Positions 18,931-27,554 of a DNA stretch of 64,000 nt are shown in pieces; positions within the stretch are counted from its first letter, which is position 1; the number at the start of each line of letters is the position of its first letter. The notes beneath the pieces are model-generated. The model was not told the origin of the DNA. It searched no databases and saw only the letters and a list, made by a program, of their open reading frames with translations. This DNA is from Chitinivibrio alkaliphilus ACht1 (GTDB lineage Bacteria; Fibrobacterota; Chitinivibrionia; Chitinivibrionales; Chitinivibrionaceae), in assembly GCF_000474745.1 (NCBI RefSeq), contig NZ_ASJR01000009.1:48622-112621 (forward strand). The letters are read 5' to 3'. Both the position numbers and the translations under genes were made by a program.

Positions 18931-19698
18931 GTGATACGATTTTTTATTTCAGATCAACACTTCGGCGCTTCTTTTGTCCGCGATGAGGCAGAGCGCCGAA
19001 GTGTTTTTTTACATTTTTGCACATACCTTCGCACGCTCCCCGGAGCAGAGCTCTACATCTTGGGTGATTTTTTTGATTTTTGGATAGAACGTGCGGGAAA
19101 ACCTCGACGGACATACCTCCCCCTTTTAAGCGCCATGAAGGAGCTGATAAAGGATGGTGTATCTGTTACCTATTTACAAGGAAATCACGACTTTATGCCC
19201 ATGTCGTTCCTAGAGCGAATGGGGGTTCGAATTGTGACGGAACAGACCTTTCACCATGCAGGAAAATGTGTTCACTTGGAACATGGGCACCGCATTCGGA
19301 AGGGAACAAAGCGAGGGGTATTATATGGCATTACGGAAAACAGGGTTCTTCAACAACTGTATAAAATGCTTCCTCTTTGTATTTCTGTGCCCCTTGCAGA
19401 AGGAGCTGCACACCTCAGCCGTAAAAAGGGAGTTGCAGCCCATCATCCCCATAAGTATGAACGATATCGGGGGTGCATCGAAAACGTAATGGGGCAACGA
19501 GGGTATGATCTCTGCATTTTAGGGCATCTTCATGTCTGTTCTGTAGAGACGGTATCCACAGGGGTATACGCAAATTGCGGCACATGGATGGAGGAGGGTG
19601 AATATCCGCTTCTCTATTTGCAGGATACCACCCTTATCTTGAGCCGTCTTTGCCCCGACGGTACGCCGCAGGAGCCTATAAAAACTGTAAGCTTATGA
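18931..19698 (+). CDS. lpxH: UDP-2,3-diacylglucosamine diphosphatase-like metallophosphatase
   Basis: 255 residues, GTG start. Calcineurin-like metal motifs: SDQHFG, GDFFDFW, GNHDF and GHLHV, in LpxH order and spacing, with a C-terminal YANCGTW. LpxH removes UMP from UDP-diacylglucosamine in lipid A synthesis, so a lipopolysaccharide-type outer membrane is implied. The usual SDxHL reads SDQHF, so an LpxH-like paralogue is possible. The 3' end overlaps the convergent uppP gene by 23 bp. Confidence 0.85.
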   Translation: MIRFFISDQHFGASFVRDEAERRSVFLHFCTYLRTLPGAELYILGDFFDFWIERAGKPRRTYLPLLSAMKELIKDGVSVTYLQGNHDFMPMSFLERMGVRIVTEQTFHHAGKCVHLEHGHRIRKGTKRGVLYGITENRVLQQLYKMLPLCISVPLAEGAAHLSRKKGVAAHHPHKYERYRGCIENVMGQRGYDLCILGHLHVCSVETVSTGVYANCGTWMEEGEYPLLYLQDTTLILSRLCPDGTPQEPIKTVSL

Positions 19699-20476
19699 GA
19701 CTGAGTATGGCTACGACCAAACAGTAGGGGCTGAAAATGTACAGTTTTCCCTTGTTCACAAATTTCAACAAAACCTTTAAGGCAAAAATACCCACAACAA
19801 GTGAGGTGAAAAAGGCAATGGTAAGAAGGGCGAAAGAGTAGTCTGTCTGTGTAATATTCGGCAGCTTTAACAGTGCTGCACCCCCAATTGCCGGGAGAAA
19901 AATCATAAAGGAAAAGCGTCCAGCCTCTTCCCGTGTAATACCGAGAAGAATTGCTGCGGTTATGGTGGTTCCGCTTCGTGAAATGCCAGGAAAGAGAGCA
20001 AATACCTGAGCAAGCCCAATTAAGAGAGCTGTTTTTGCGGTGATTATGCCAGCATCTTTCACCGAGCCGAAGCGAGAGGCAAAGAGTATTGCTGCGGTAA
20101 TAAAGAGCATCAATGAGACAAAAAATGGGTTTCCAAAGGCAGCTTCAAAATCGTCGGCAAAGAGAATTCCCACAATGCCCACTGGAATTGATGCAAGCAC
20201 AATGTACCACAGGTAGAGAAAGGATTCCCGTTGCTCTTGTGCATCCTTTGAAACAAGGTTTTTAAAGAGCTCCATTATGGTCATACGATATATATAGATG
20301 ACGGCCACGAATGTTCCCATGTGGAGGAGAATATTTACGGCGAAATCAGACTCGGCATCGACACTCATGCCGGTAAAATGTTGTGCCAGCACAATGTGGC
20401 CAGAGGATGAGACAGGGATAAACTCAGTAATGCCTTGAATAATGGCAATGATAATCATGTTGAATGCTTCGTACAT
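19676..20476 (-). CDS. uppP: Undecaprenyl-diphosphatase (BacA/UppP family)
   Basis: 266 residues, multi-spanning. It carries the two active-site signatures GITEFIPVSSSGH and PGISRSGTT. It dephosphorylates undecaprenyl pyrophosphate to recycle the cell-wall lipid carrier; overproduction gives bacitracin tolerance in other species. GGAG lies 6 bases before the ATG. Confidence 0.95.
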   Translation of the reverse strand: MYEAFNMIIIAIIQGITEFIPVSSSGHIVLAQHFTGMSVDAESDFAVNILLHMGTFVAVIYIYRMTIMELFKNLVSKDAQEQRESFLYLWYIVLASIPVGIVGILFADDFEAAFGNPFFVSLMLFITAAILFASRFGSVKDAGIITAKTALLIGLAQVFALFPGISRSGTTITAAILLGITREEAGRFSFMIFLPAIGGAALLKLPNITQTDYSFALLTIAFFTSLVVGIFALKVLLKFVNKGKLYIFSPYCLVVAILSLISLQFL

Positions 20477-20558
20477 TGAATGCTCCGGAAAAGGGTGAAT
20501 TATCGTGCGATAAATATATGAAGTGCACAGTGAAAAATGTCACCATTGAAAAAAAACC

Positions 20559-20586
20559 TTGTTGTAAAAAAAACTCTTGCCATAAT
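20559..20586 (+). promoter_or_regulatory. Possible promoter upstream of the short ORF and mgtE
   Basis: TTGTTG (20559-20564) and CATAAT (20581-20586) with a 16-base A-rich spacer. It lies about 55 bp before the short ORF and 270 bp before mgtE, leaving a long leader. Confidence 0.4.
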
Positions 20587-20639
20587 GTAAAAACATATAT
20601 TATCCCCAAATTATTCACCCAAACCGAAGGAGGTTGTTC

Positions 20640-20780
20640 ATGGAATGTGACAGTTGTCATTGCCTAGATGACGTTCCGATGCGTATCGGAATGCATTCCT
20701 TGGTTTCACTGTGGCTATTTCCCTGTGAAGCAGACGTGCAGTCTTTGGTGCAACGGGTGGATATCATGCGAACCACATAA
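20640..20780 (+). CDS. Short 46-residue ORF in the mgtE leader
   Basis: An ATG at 20640 follows a near-perfect ribosome site (AAGGAGGT, 6-base spacing). The peptide begins MECDSCHCLDD and has a central hydrophobic stretch (HSLVSLWLFPC). It sits in the 382-bp gap between uppP and mgtE, and 78 bp before mgtE. It could be a leader peptide that controls mgtE or an independent small protein with a Cys-rich start. I see no M-box magnesium riboswitch in this leader. Confidence 0.5.
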   Translation: MECDSCHCLDDVPMRIGMHSLVSLWLFPCEADVQSLVQRVDIMRTT

Positions 20781-20858
20781 CATGTATCTGTATGGTCTTC
20801 TCCTGTTGCGCTGAAAAACAGTTCAGTAAGTGTAACACAGTATTTTTGGAGGACCAAA

Positions 20859-22280
20859 ATGAAAGAAAATCGTACGTACAACGATGGCGTTCTTGCGCGC
20901 CGTCCCGATCAGAAAATTGCAGATTTTATTCACAACCGTTTGAGAAAAGAAGATTATGAATCCGTTGCTTTTTCGGTTCAGCACATGGATATGGTGCAGG
21001 CATGCAGCCTTCTCCGCATGAGCAGTGAGACCGATGTTCCTCTTATTTTTCGTCTTTTCCCCAAGGGGCTTGCGGCGGAAGTATTTGAGCATATGGGTGC
21101 GCCGTTTCAAGCACAATTACTTGAAGCTTTTACCAACTCCTCAGAGGCATTGCGTCTGATTCGTAAGCTTGAAGCAGACGATCAACTCCGTCTTTTTGAT
21201 GAGCTTCCCTCAAATATAACCACGCAGCTTTTGGATATGCTTCCTAAAACCAATCAGGAAGATGTACGCCGTCTTATGTCTTATCCCGATGATACCGTTG
21301 GGCGTATTATGTCACCGGCGTACTACTCTTTTAAGCAAACAGCCCCCCTGTCTGAGGTTCTGCACATTGTCCGGGCCGGCGATGCCGGACGGGATGCCGT
21401 ACACGTCTATGTATGTAATGAAGATGGCGGTGTTTGCGGTTCCGTTCCCCTTACAGCAGTTCTTGCTGAAAAAGATGAGACACGCTTGATTGGTGATATG
21501 GTTACGGCTGAACCTGTGGTTATTCGTGTACAGGATGACCAGGAAAAGGCTGCACGTCTGATTCAGCGCCTTGCCGTATTCGAACTTCCCGTGTGTGATG
21601 ACGACGGGTATCTTGTGGGAACCCTTCGTGCCTACGATGCCTTGGATGTCATTAGCGAAGAGGTGACCGATGACATGTATGATAAGGTGGGGCTCCTGGA
21701 TTTAAATTCCCGTGAAAGTGATCGGAGCTATGGCCTAATTCATAAGGGGTTTGGTCATGTTTTTGCCGTGCGGGTACCCTTTCTTATCATAACCCTTATT
21801 GGGGGTATGCTGGCTGGCGGTGTTATAGAGGTCTTTGAAGATATCCTCGATGCTGTTGCTGCAACGGCTCTCTTTATTCCTGTTATTATGGACATGGGAG
21901 GAAATGTGGGAACACAGTCATCCACGATTTTCACTCGTGCCATGGTTCTGGGGCAAATTAATATGGAGCGTTTTATAAAACACTGGATCCGCGAAACCCT
22001 GCATGGTGTAGGTTTGGGAGCGATCTTAGGTGTTCTTGGCGGTGGTATTGCCATTGTTTGGCAGGGATCGCCAGAGCTTGGTCTGGCCGTGGGATTGTCT
22101 CTGTGGGCAACCATTACCATAGCAACAAGCCTTGGTTTTCTTGTGCCCTTTCTATTAATTAAAATGGGCTTTGACCAAGCAGCAGGGTCTGATCCCATTA
22201 TTACAACGGTGAAGGATATGACCGGATTGGCAATTTATTTCGGTATGGTTTCACTGCTACTTCCGGGGCTTGTAAGCTAA
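20859..22280 (+). CDS. mgtE: Magnesium transporter MgtE
   Basis: 473 residues. N-terminal superhelical MgtE_N domain, two CBS domains (about residues 140-265, including TVGRIMSP), the plug helix, and five transmembrane segments with the pore motif DMGGNVGTQSST. It is a Mg2+ channel/transporter gated by cytosolic Mg2+ through the CBS domains. TGGAGG lies upstream of the ATG. Confidence 0.94.
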   Translation: MKENRTYNDGVLARRPDQKIADFIHNRLRKEDYESVAFSVQHMDMVQACSLLRMSSETDVPLIFRLFPKGLAAEVFEHMGAPFQAQLLEAFTNSSEALRLIRKLEADDQLRLFDELPSNITTQLLDMLPKTNQEDVRRLMSYPDDTVGRIMSPAYYSFKQTAPLSEVLHIVRAGDAGRDAVHVYVCNEDGGVCGSVPLTAVLAEKDETRLIGDMVTAEPVVIRVQDDQEKAARLIQRLAVFELPVCDDDGYLVGTLRAYDALDVISEEVTDDMYDKVGLLDLNSRESDRSYGLIHKGFGHVFAVRVPFLIITLIGGMLAGGVIEVFEDILDAVAATALFIPVIMDMGGNVGTQSSTIFTRAMVLGQINMERFIKHWIRETLHGVGLGAILGVLGGGIAIVWQGSPELGLAVGLSLWATITIATSLGFLVPFLLIKMGFDQAAGSDPIITTVKDMTGLAIYFGMVSLLLPGLVS

Positions 22281-22297
22281 GCTTCCCTATACAACCT

Positions 22298-22340
22298 CCC
22301 ACTCTTTTGATGAGAATCAATTTCTCATCTTCTGGGTGGG
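22298..22340 (+). terminator. Possible terminator or processing hairpin after mgtE
   Basis: GATGAGAA (22309-22316) pairs with TTCTCATC (22322-22329), extended by an outer CCCAC/GTGGG stem across an internal loop. No T run follows, so termination is uncertain. Confidence 0.35.
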
Positions 22341-22377
22341 TATACCAAAAATGCCCTGTGGGCAAAAGGAGATAGAA

Positions 22378-23091
22378 ATGAAAATAGTAACAATGATTAG
22401 AATAATGATGGCCTTTGTTTTTGCACTAATCCTTCTTCCAGAACGCGTTCTTGCAGGAGAGAAAACCCTTTCATTTACCCGCTTTAACCGTTTTGTCGGA
22501 GAGGGTATCGATGAAGGAGTGGGTCCTGTTCATGTAACCCATGGCGAAGTTGAGTTTGGAGATTTTGCAGCGGAGGTTGAATGGCTCTCCGGTGAGAGTG
22601 TGAATTTTAATGAGATCGTTATGGGTCTTTTCTACACCCTCCCCATGCTTCCCTGGGATGCAACCTTCGGTGGTGCCGCTATCGGTGTACATGAAGATGA
22701 TGATTGGGAAGATTTGGAAGTAGAGCTCTTTATTGAAAATAGCCTTGAACTTCCCGCAGGATTTGGCCTTTCCCATATGATCTTTTTTAACAGCGGCGAG
22801 GAAGCGTTCTTCTCTGAATTCCTTCTTGAGGGAGATCTTCCCGTTGCTCCTGAGGCTGTGGAAATTGCTCCCTTTATACTTCTCGGGGTAGATCACGGAC
22901 TTGTCGATGAAGATAACGGTTTTACTGTAAACCATATGGAGTTCGGTGCGGACTTTACCTATGAGATTGGTGAAACATCTCTTTTCCTTTTCAATGGCGT
23001 CTCGGGAATTGTGCCCTTGAAGGGGCTCTCAGATCTGGATGAGGATGATGCACATATGGTGTATCACATGGGTCTGGGCTTTTCGCTGTAG
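22378..23091 (+). CDS. Secreted envelope protein, probable small outer-membrane beta-barrel
   Basis: About 237 residues from the ATG at 22378, which follows AAAGGAG. A Sec signal peptide runs to VLAGEK. The mature part is acidic, with alternating hydrophobic strands (EFGDFAAEVEW, SLFLFNGVSGIVP), and ends VYHMGLGFSL; a terminal amphipathic strand ending near an aromatic residue is typical of outer-membrane barrels. No named family recognised. Its place after mgtE may be chance; the terminator at 23153 ends this unit. Confidence 0.65.
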   Translation: MKIVTMIRIMMAFVFALILLPERVLAGEKTLSFTRFNRFVGEGIDEGVGPVHVTHGEVEFGDFAAEVEWLSGESVNFNEIVMGLFYTLPMLPWDATFGGAAIGVHEDDDWEDLEVELFIENSLELPAGFGLSHMIFFNSGEEAFFSEFLLEGDLPVAPEAVEIAPFILLGVDHGLVDEDNGFTVNHMEFGADFTYEIGETSLFLFNGVSGIVPLKGLSDLDEDDAHMVYHMGLGFSL

Positions 23092-23152
23092 ATCCGTGAA
23101 CCTACAGCTTTGTACTTCGTGAAGAATGTGCGTAGCTGTGCAAATGTATGTT

Positions 23153-23181
23153 GAGAGGGAGTGTGTTCTCCCTCTCTTTTT
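23153..23181 (+). terminator. Intrinsic terminator
   Basis: GAGAGGGAG (23153-23161) pairs perfectly with CTCCCTCTC (23168-23176) around 6 bases and is followed by TTTTT. It closes the unit ending with the envelope protein. The rest of the 306-bp gap to cheX holds only a 26-codon frame at 23287 with a GGAAGGA site, which I do not call as a gene. Confidence 0.85.
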
Positions 23182-23397
23182 GTATTCCCCTCTCTTTTCT
23201 ACGGCACGTATAGAGCAGGTCTCTATGAGGTTTGTGCGGTGCAAACTGCCTGTATTTGGGTGATATTTGAGCTTTCAGAGGAAGGAATGAGTCATACTTC
23301 CCTATGGAGTTACAAAAAGACCTTGCAAAACATCTTTTCTATGGTAGACTCTTGTATAAAGTACTGAGGTTGGTTACATTTAACTGAGGATGATCAA

Positions 23398-23856
23398 ATG
23401 GATGTATCATACGTAAATCCCTTTCTCAAAGCTACAAAAGAGACCTTTAAAACCATGGTGGGCGTTGAGACTGAAATGGAAAAACCCATTGTGAAGCAAG
23501 ATGCACGTCACCACTATGATGTTTCGGGGGTGATTGGCCTTTCTGGTGAAGCACAGGGAACTATTGCTATCAGCTTTGAAAAAAAAGCGTCCCTTAAAGT
23601 TGTGTCTAAGCTGCTGGGTGCAGAAATTAAAATTGTGGGAGCAGAGCTTACTGATGGTATTGGTGAAATAGCCAATATTATTGCAGGATATGCAAAGCAA
23701 TATTTGACGGAGTTTAAGGTTGATATCAGTCTGCCCAATGTTGTTATTGGAAAATCGCACGAACTAGCAGCACCTTCGGGAGTACCCACGATTGTTGTAC
23801 CCTTTTCCTGTGAGCTGGGGTCATTTGCGGTTGAAGTTGCCCTGAAAACCCGTTAG
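23398..23856 (+). CDS. cheX: Chemotaxis phosphatase CheX
   Basis: 152 residues with CheX hallmarks: INPF-like start YVNPFLKAT, and the catalytic E-x2-N helix LTDGIGEIANIIAGYAK. CheX removes phosphate from CheY-P. It lies 9 bp upstream of cheY, so the pair probably forms a phospho-switch. A second CheX-like gene (broken) heads the chemotaxis operon at 35894-36369. Confidence 0.9.
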   Translation: MDVSYVNPFLKATKETFKTMVGVETEMEKPIVKQDARHHYDVSGVIGLSGEAQGTIAISFEKKASLKVVSKLLGAEIKIVGAELTDGIGEIANIIAGYAKQYLTEFKVDISLPNVVIGKSHELAAPSGVPTIVVPFSCELGSFAVEVALKTR

Positions 23857-23865
23857 GGGGAATCC

Positions 23866-24222
23866 ATGAAAATCTTACTTGTCGATGACTCATCCACAAT
23901 GCGGCGAATACAGAAAACACAGTTGAAGAACCTCGGCGTTGAAGATGTGGTAGAAGCGGAAGATGGTATGGATGGGCTTAAGGTGCTCGCAGAAAATATG
24001 CCTGTTGACACCATACTTCTTGACTGGAACATGCCAAGGATGGATGGCCTATCCATGCTGGAGGAGGTTCGTAAAGACGATACGTATAAGGATGTCAAGG
24101 TAATTATGTGTACTTCAGAATCGGAGAAAACAAAGGTGATTAAGGCCTTAAAGGCCGGAGCGAACCAATATATGGTGAAACCTTTTACTCCAGATGTTCT
24201 TAAAGAGAAGCTTAGTATCTAA
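23866..24222 (+). CDS. cheY: CheY-type single-domain response regulator
   Basis: 118 residues: acidic pair DDS, phospho-acceptor Asp in LLDWNMPRMDG, signature Thr in MCTSESEK and Lys in MVKPF. No output domain, so it most likely binds the flagellar switch. It follows cheX directly, with GGGGG before the ATG. Confidence 0.93.
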   Translation: MKILLVDDSSTMRRIQKTQLKNLGVEDVVEAEDGMDGLKVLAENMPVDTILLDWNMPRMDGLSMLEEVRKDDTYKDVKVIMCTSESEKTKVIKALKAGANQYMVKPFTPDVLKEKLSI

Positions 24223-24322
24223 TTTTCTCTACCGATGACTTTTTTTATAAACTATATTGATATGGGTGGGCCTTGTATGTGTCTACCCTTTTTATGTGTG
24301 TACTGAGGAGGAGTGTTCCATA

Positions 24323-25372
24323 ATGGGGATGAAAACGTGTTTGTACTGTATCTTCCTCGTATCCCTATCTGTTGCAGAAACCGTAGTCTCCGGGGTGCTA
24401 CGTGGAAGTAATCGATGGACCCGCGAAGAAAGTCCATATGTGTTGGTTGCTGATGTTAAAATACCTCATGATGCACGTCTTGTTATAGAACCGGGGGTTG
24501 AGATATTGGTGGAAAAACCACGAGAAATTATCCCTGATATTCCTCCCTCCCGTCGTCGAGATTCCTTTACGGTATCTTTTATTGTAGAAGGAGCCTTGAA
24601 TGCTCGAGGCACAACGGATGAGCCCATTCGGTTTCGTGGACGGTACATGGATGATTTGTATGCCCATTGGGGGGGGGTTGTTTTGCAGTCACAGCGACAG
24701 GGTGAAGTTGAAATTTCCCATGCCCATATTATGAATAGTATTCGGGGGGTACATGTGCGCCAGGGCAGACCTCTTCTACGGAATATTCTGTTTATGAAAA
24801 ACACAACAGGAATCTTTACGGAAAATCAAGCAGCGCCGCGTCTTCTTCAGTCTCTTTTTACGGATAACTACGTTGCAGCCATTCGGATACGCGGTAGTAA
24901 TCCCTCTATTTACAATTCTATTCTGTATGATAATCGTAATATCGGTGTTTGGGCAGATGGGGTGAGTGATTTTGTCTTTGAGCATAACTTGGTGTATAAA
25001 AGCGGAGATCGACATTTTGTAGGGGCGCCACCGGGTATGGGACATTGTGTCACCACCAATTCCCGGGGAGATTCCACTGATACATGGGGCAATATTTTTT
25101 CGAATCCTCTTTTTGCCGGCTCTGTGGCGGAACAGCGGTTTTTGCAAGAACGTGAAACAGAACAAGCAGAAGAAGATATTACCCGCTCTTTCCCAGATGA
25201 ACTTTCTTTTACCGAAGAGTTTCAAGAGCCTACCTTTCGATTGTCTGAGTACTCACCGGCACGTTCTGCCGGAAAAAAACTCGCCCCTTCCTTACTCCCG
25301 CAGGAGACCCGGCAGATCTTGGGCTCTGGGATGGTCCCGAATATTTTGAATAGTAATGGAGTGTTGCCATGA
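24323..25372 (+). CDS. Secreted right-handed beta-helix protein
   Basis: About 349 residues from the ATG at 24323 (GAGGAGGAG upstream); another ATG two codons later is possible. A short signal peptide (YCIFLVSLSVAET) is followed by parallel beta-helix repeats (short turns such as GVHVRQGRPLLRNILF, RIRGSNPSIYNSILYDN, GVWADGVSDFVFEHNLVY). This fold occurs in carbohydrate-active enzymes and surface proteins; no catalytic residues could be assigned. Its stop overlaps the start of the thioredoxin-fold gene by 4 bp, so the two are co-translated. Confidence 0.75.
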   Translation: MGMKTCLYCIFLVSLSVAETVVSGVLRGSNRWTREESPYVLVADVKIPHDARLVIEPGVEILVEKPREIIPDIPPSRRRDSFTVSFIVEGALNARGTTDEPIRFRGRYMDDLYAHWGGVVLQSQRQGEVEISHAHIMNSIRGVHVRQGRPLLRNILFMKNTTGIFTENQAAPRLLQSLFTDNYVAAIRIRGSNPSIYNSILYDNRNIGVWADGVSDFVFEHNLVYKSGDRHFVGAPPGMGHCVTTNSRGDSTDTWGNIFSNPLFAGSVAEQRFLQERETEQAEEDITRSFPDELSFTEEFQEPTFRLSEYSPARSAGKKLAPSLLPQETRQILGSGMVPNILNSNGVLP

Positions 25373-26160
25373 AAATGCTATGCCTTGTTATGCTATGTCT
25401 TGGAAACGTATTGGGGGATGTTTGGTATCCCGATTCACTCTCATCGCGTCAGCAGAATGTCTACGATTCCGTTATTGCCACCGTAGCCCATCCCCAGAAT
25501 GATGGTATGTTGAAGAGTTTTCTTGAAACCGATGAGCTTGCCCGTCGTCTTGCAAATTATGCTGCATGGCAGAGTCATATGAATTATCCCACGGAGTTTG
25601 TTACGCGTCGGGTCTCAGATCGCATTTCTCTGTTCATTCCTTCTGATACGGTGGAAAAACACTCCTTTTCTCTACCTGAGTATATCTTGGGAGACCCCCA
25701 AGAGGGGGTGCAGGTGGTGGTTTTTGTCTCTTCAAATTGTCCTCATTGTAAGCGCTATGCCATCCCTCTCTATGAAGAAATACGCCAGGCTACGGGAGAT
25801 GCTATCTCCTATGCGGCTCTTCCAATCAATCTTATTATTGCCGACCGTGGTCTTATTGCAGCAGCACGCATGGGGTTTTTCTGGGAGCTTTTTACGGCCT
25901 ACGGGGATATTCGTGGTCGTATAGAAGACGAAGAGCTTTTTGATGCTGTGGAAGATTTGGGCTACTCCTTGAGCGATTTTGTACATATCCTTGATGCTGA
26001 AGAACAGAAGATTTCTGCAGAAATAGAAAGGAATAGAACCCAAGCTGAATCGGCAGGTCTTGAGTTTGTCCCAACCTTTTTTATTAACGGGAGGGAGTAT
26101 ACTGGTGCCATGGACAGTAGGTGGATTCTCGATTATATTGATTTTATCAGTGAAAGGTGA
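25369..26160 (+). CDS. Exported thioredoxin-fold protein with CPHC motif (DsbA/DsbG-like)
   Basis: 263 residues with a signal peptide ending near NVLGDV. The N-terminal ~110 residues are helical. The thioredoxin domain begins VQVVVFVSSNCPHCKRYAIP, with the cis-Pro in FVPTFFINGREYTG near the C-terminus. Layout resembles periplasmic thiol oxidoreductases of the DsbA/BdbD group. The partner may be the adjacent beta-helix protein, which has Cys in its sequence, but that is inference. Confidence 0.82.
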   Translation: MKMLCLVMLCLGNVLGDVWYPDSLSSRQQNVYDSVIATVAHPQNDGMLKSFLETDELARRLANYAAWQSHMNYPTEFVTRRVSDRISLFIPSDTVEKHSFSLPEYILGDPQEGVQVVVFVSSNCPHCKRYAIPLYEEIRQATGDAISYAALPINLIIADRGLIAAARMGFFWELFTAYGDIRGRIEDEELFDAVEDLGYSLSDFVHILDAEEQKISAEIERNRTQAESAGLEFVPTFFINGREYTGAMDSRWILDYIDFISER

Positions 26161-26208
26161 TGCATATCGTAACAGGGGGATGTCACAGAATACAACAGAG
26201 GTTACATC

Positions 26209-26240
26209 CTTGAACAAATTACTGGAAGTATCCCGCTTTA
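26209..26240 (+). promoter_or_regulatory. Heat-shock (sigma-32-like) promoter candidate for hsp20
   Basis: CTTGAA (26209-26214), a 17-base spacer, then CCCGCTTTA (26232-26240), which matches 7 of 9 positions of the sigma-32 -10 element. The ATG of hsp20 is about 78 bp downstream. Confidence 0.4.
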
Positions 26241-26317
26241 TTTGCTTGTACGTCTAATTGGCATACCCTTTGCTTTTCCTCCGGTGAGAACGGTAAAATT
26301 CTAACAAGGAGGATCAT

Positions 26318-26731
26318 ATGAGAGCCTTAACACATTACAGAAACCCCGTAGCTTCTTTGATGGATGAAGTCTTTGGAAATCGTAATTTTCTCGATGAGAA
26401 TTTGCTGAATCCACAAGTGGATATCAGCGAGGATAAGGATAATTACTATATCCACATGGATCTTCCCGGCGTCGATAAGAAGGATGTTCGGGTGACCAGT
26501 GAAAGCGGAACTCTTCGGGTATCAGGTGAGCGTAAAAATACGGTGCGCGAAGAGCGTGACGGATATCACTACTCAGAACGTGCCTTTGGCCGCTTCAGCC
26601 GTGATTTCCGTTTGCCCGAAGATGTGAACCCCGGTAATATTAGTGCAAATATGAAAGACGGGGTGCTCACCATAGCTCTTAAAAAGGAAGAGTCCAAGAA
26701 GCCTCGGGAGATAGATGTTAAAATCTCCTAA
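26318..26731 (+). CDS. Small heat-shock protein, Hsp20 family
   Basis: 137 residues with the alpha-crystallin domain: VDISEDKDNYYIHMDLPGV start, FGRFSRDFRLP, then MKDGVLTIALKK. The IxI-type tail reads IDVKI. It is a holdase chaperone of the IbpA/Hsp18 kind. AAGGAGG lies before the ATG. It is monocistronic, with a strong terminator downstream. Confidence 0.94.
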   Translation: MRALTHYRNPVASLMDEVFGNRNFLDENLLNPQVDISEDKDNYYIHMDLPGVDKKDVRVTSESGTLRVSGERKNTVREERDGYHYSERAFGRFSRDFRLPEDVNPGNISANMKDGVLTIALKKEESKKPREIDVKIS

Positions 26732-26735
26732 GATT

Positions 26736-27554
26736 CTATCGGGAGGGGGTGTCCCCTCCTTTTTTTGTGTAGTAAAGCAGTGAACCCCATTTGTTTCTCT
26801 GAAAGTACTTTTCACCCGAGCGGATAGATTCTGTTCCTCCGATAATAAGTATTCCTGATTCAGAAAGAGCATTATGGAGTCGTTGGTACAACACTTCTTG
26901 TGAGGGACGGTCAAAGTAAATTGCCACGTTACGGCAGAGCAAAAGATCTATTGTTCCGTGCGGAAGAGAATCCGTAAGAATATTTTCTACCGAAAACTGA
27001 ACCATTGACTTATAGGGGGCTTTCACGGAATAGGTATTTCCGTGGGCGGTAAAATAATGTGTCCGTTCTTCTTGGGTTGTACCCCGTCGAACCTCAAAGG
27101 CACTGTACACGCCTGTACGGGCTACTTCAATAGCCCGTGAAGAGATATCGCTTCCCCATATTGATATATTTTTGTGCCCTGCTGTGAGTTCAGAAATAGT
27201 CATGGCTAAGCTATAGGCTTCCTGACCTGTTGCTGTTGCTGCAGACCATATTCGTACATGTTCTTTTTGTGCGCATAATTGTGGAATAAGATGCGTTTTG
27301 AGGAGATTGAAGATTGGTCGGTCTCGAAAAAACGAGGTTTCGTTTGTTGTCATATGGTTGATAAAGTCGTCTTGGAGGTCAGTGCACTTTTTAAGATCAT
27401 CTAAAAAACTGGTAAGGCTTTGATAGTTCCTCTCACGGAGCAGGTGGGGAAGGCGTTGTTCTGGTAGATACTGTTTGTCCGGAGAAATAAGTATGCCACT
27501 TTTCTCGTGGAGAATATCTCGTATCAGAGAAAATTGAGCGGTACTGAGGTTCAT
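26736..27554 (-). CDS. cheR: Chemotaxis protein methyltransferase CheR
   Basis: 272 residues. An N-terminal helical domain (YLPEQRLPHLLRERN) and a SAM-binding domain with RIWSAATATGQEAYSLAM, then DLLLCRNVAIYFD. It methylates glutamates on chemoreceptors. Its start overlaps the cheB stop by 4 bp; it is the last gene of the eight-gene operon starting at 36369. Confidence 0.95.
   Translation of the reverse strand: MNLSTAQFSLIRDILHEKSGILISPDKQYLPEQRLPHLLRERNYQSLTSFLDDLKKCTDLQDDFINHMTTNETSFFRDRPIFNLLKTHLIPQLCAQKEHVRIWSAATATGQEAYSLAMTISELTAGHKNISIWGSDISSRAIEVARTGVYSAFEVRRGTTQEERTHYFTAHGNTYSVKAPYKSMVQFSVENILTDSLPHGTIDLLLCRNVAIYFDRPSQEVLYQRLHNALSESGILIIGGTESIRSGEKYFQRNKWGSLLYYTKKGGDTPSR
26741..26767 (+). 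terminator. Intrinsic terminator of hsp20
   Basis: GGAGGGG pairs with CCCCTCC around a short loop, followed by seven T. It overlaps the 3' end of the convergent cheR gene. Confidence 0.88.

Noticed and set aside
20477..20858. M-box magnesium riboswitch in the mgtE leader
   Set aside because: I could not find the conserved M-box core elements; only a short ORF with a strong ribosome site is supported.
23287..23367. 26-codon ORF before cheX
   Set aside because: Has a purine-rich site but is too short and without any recognisable features.
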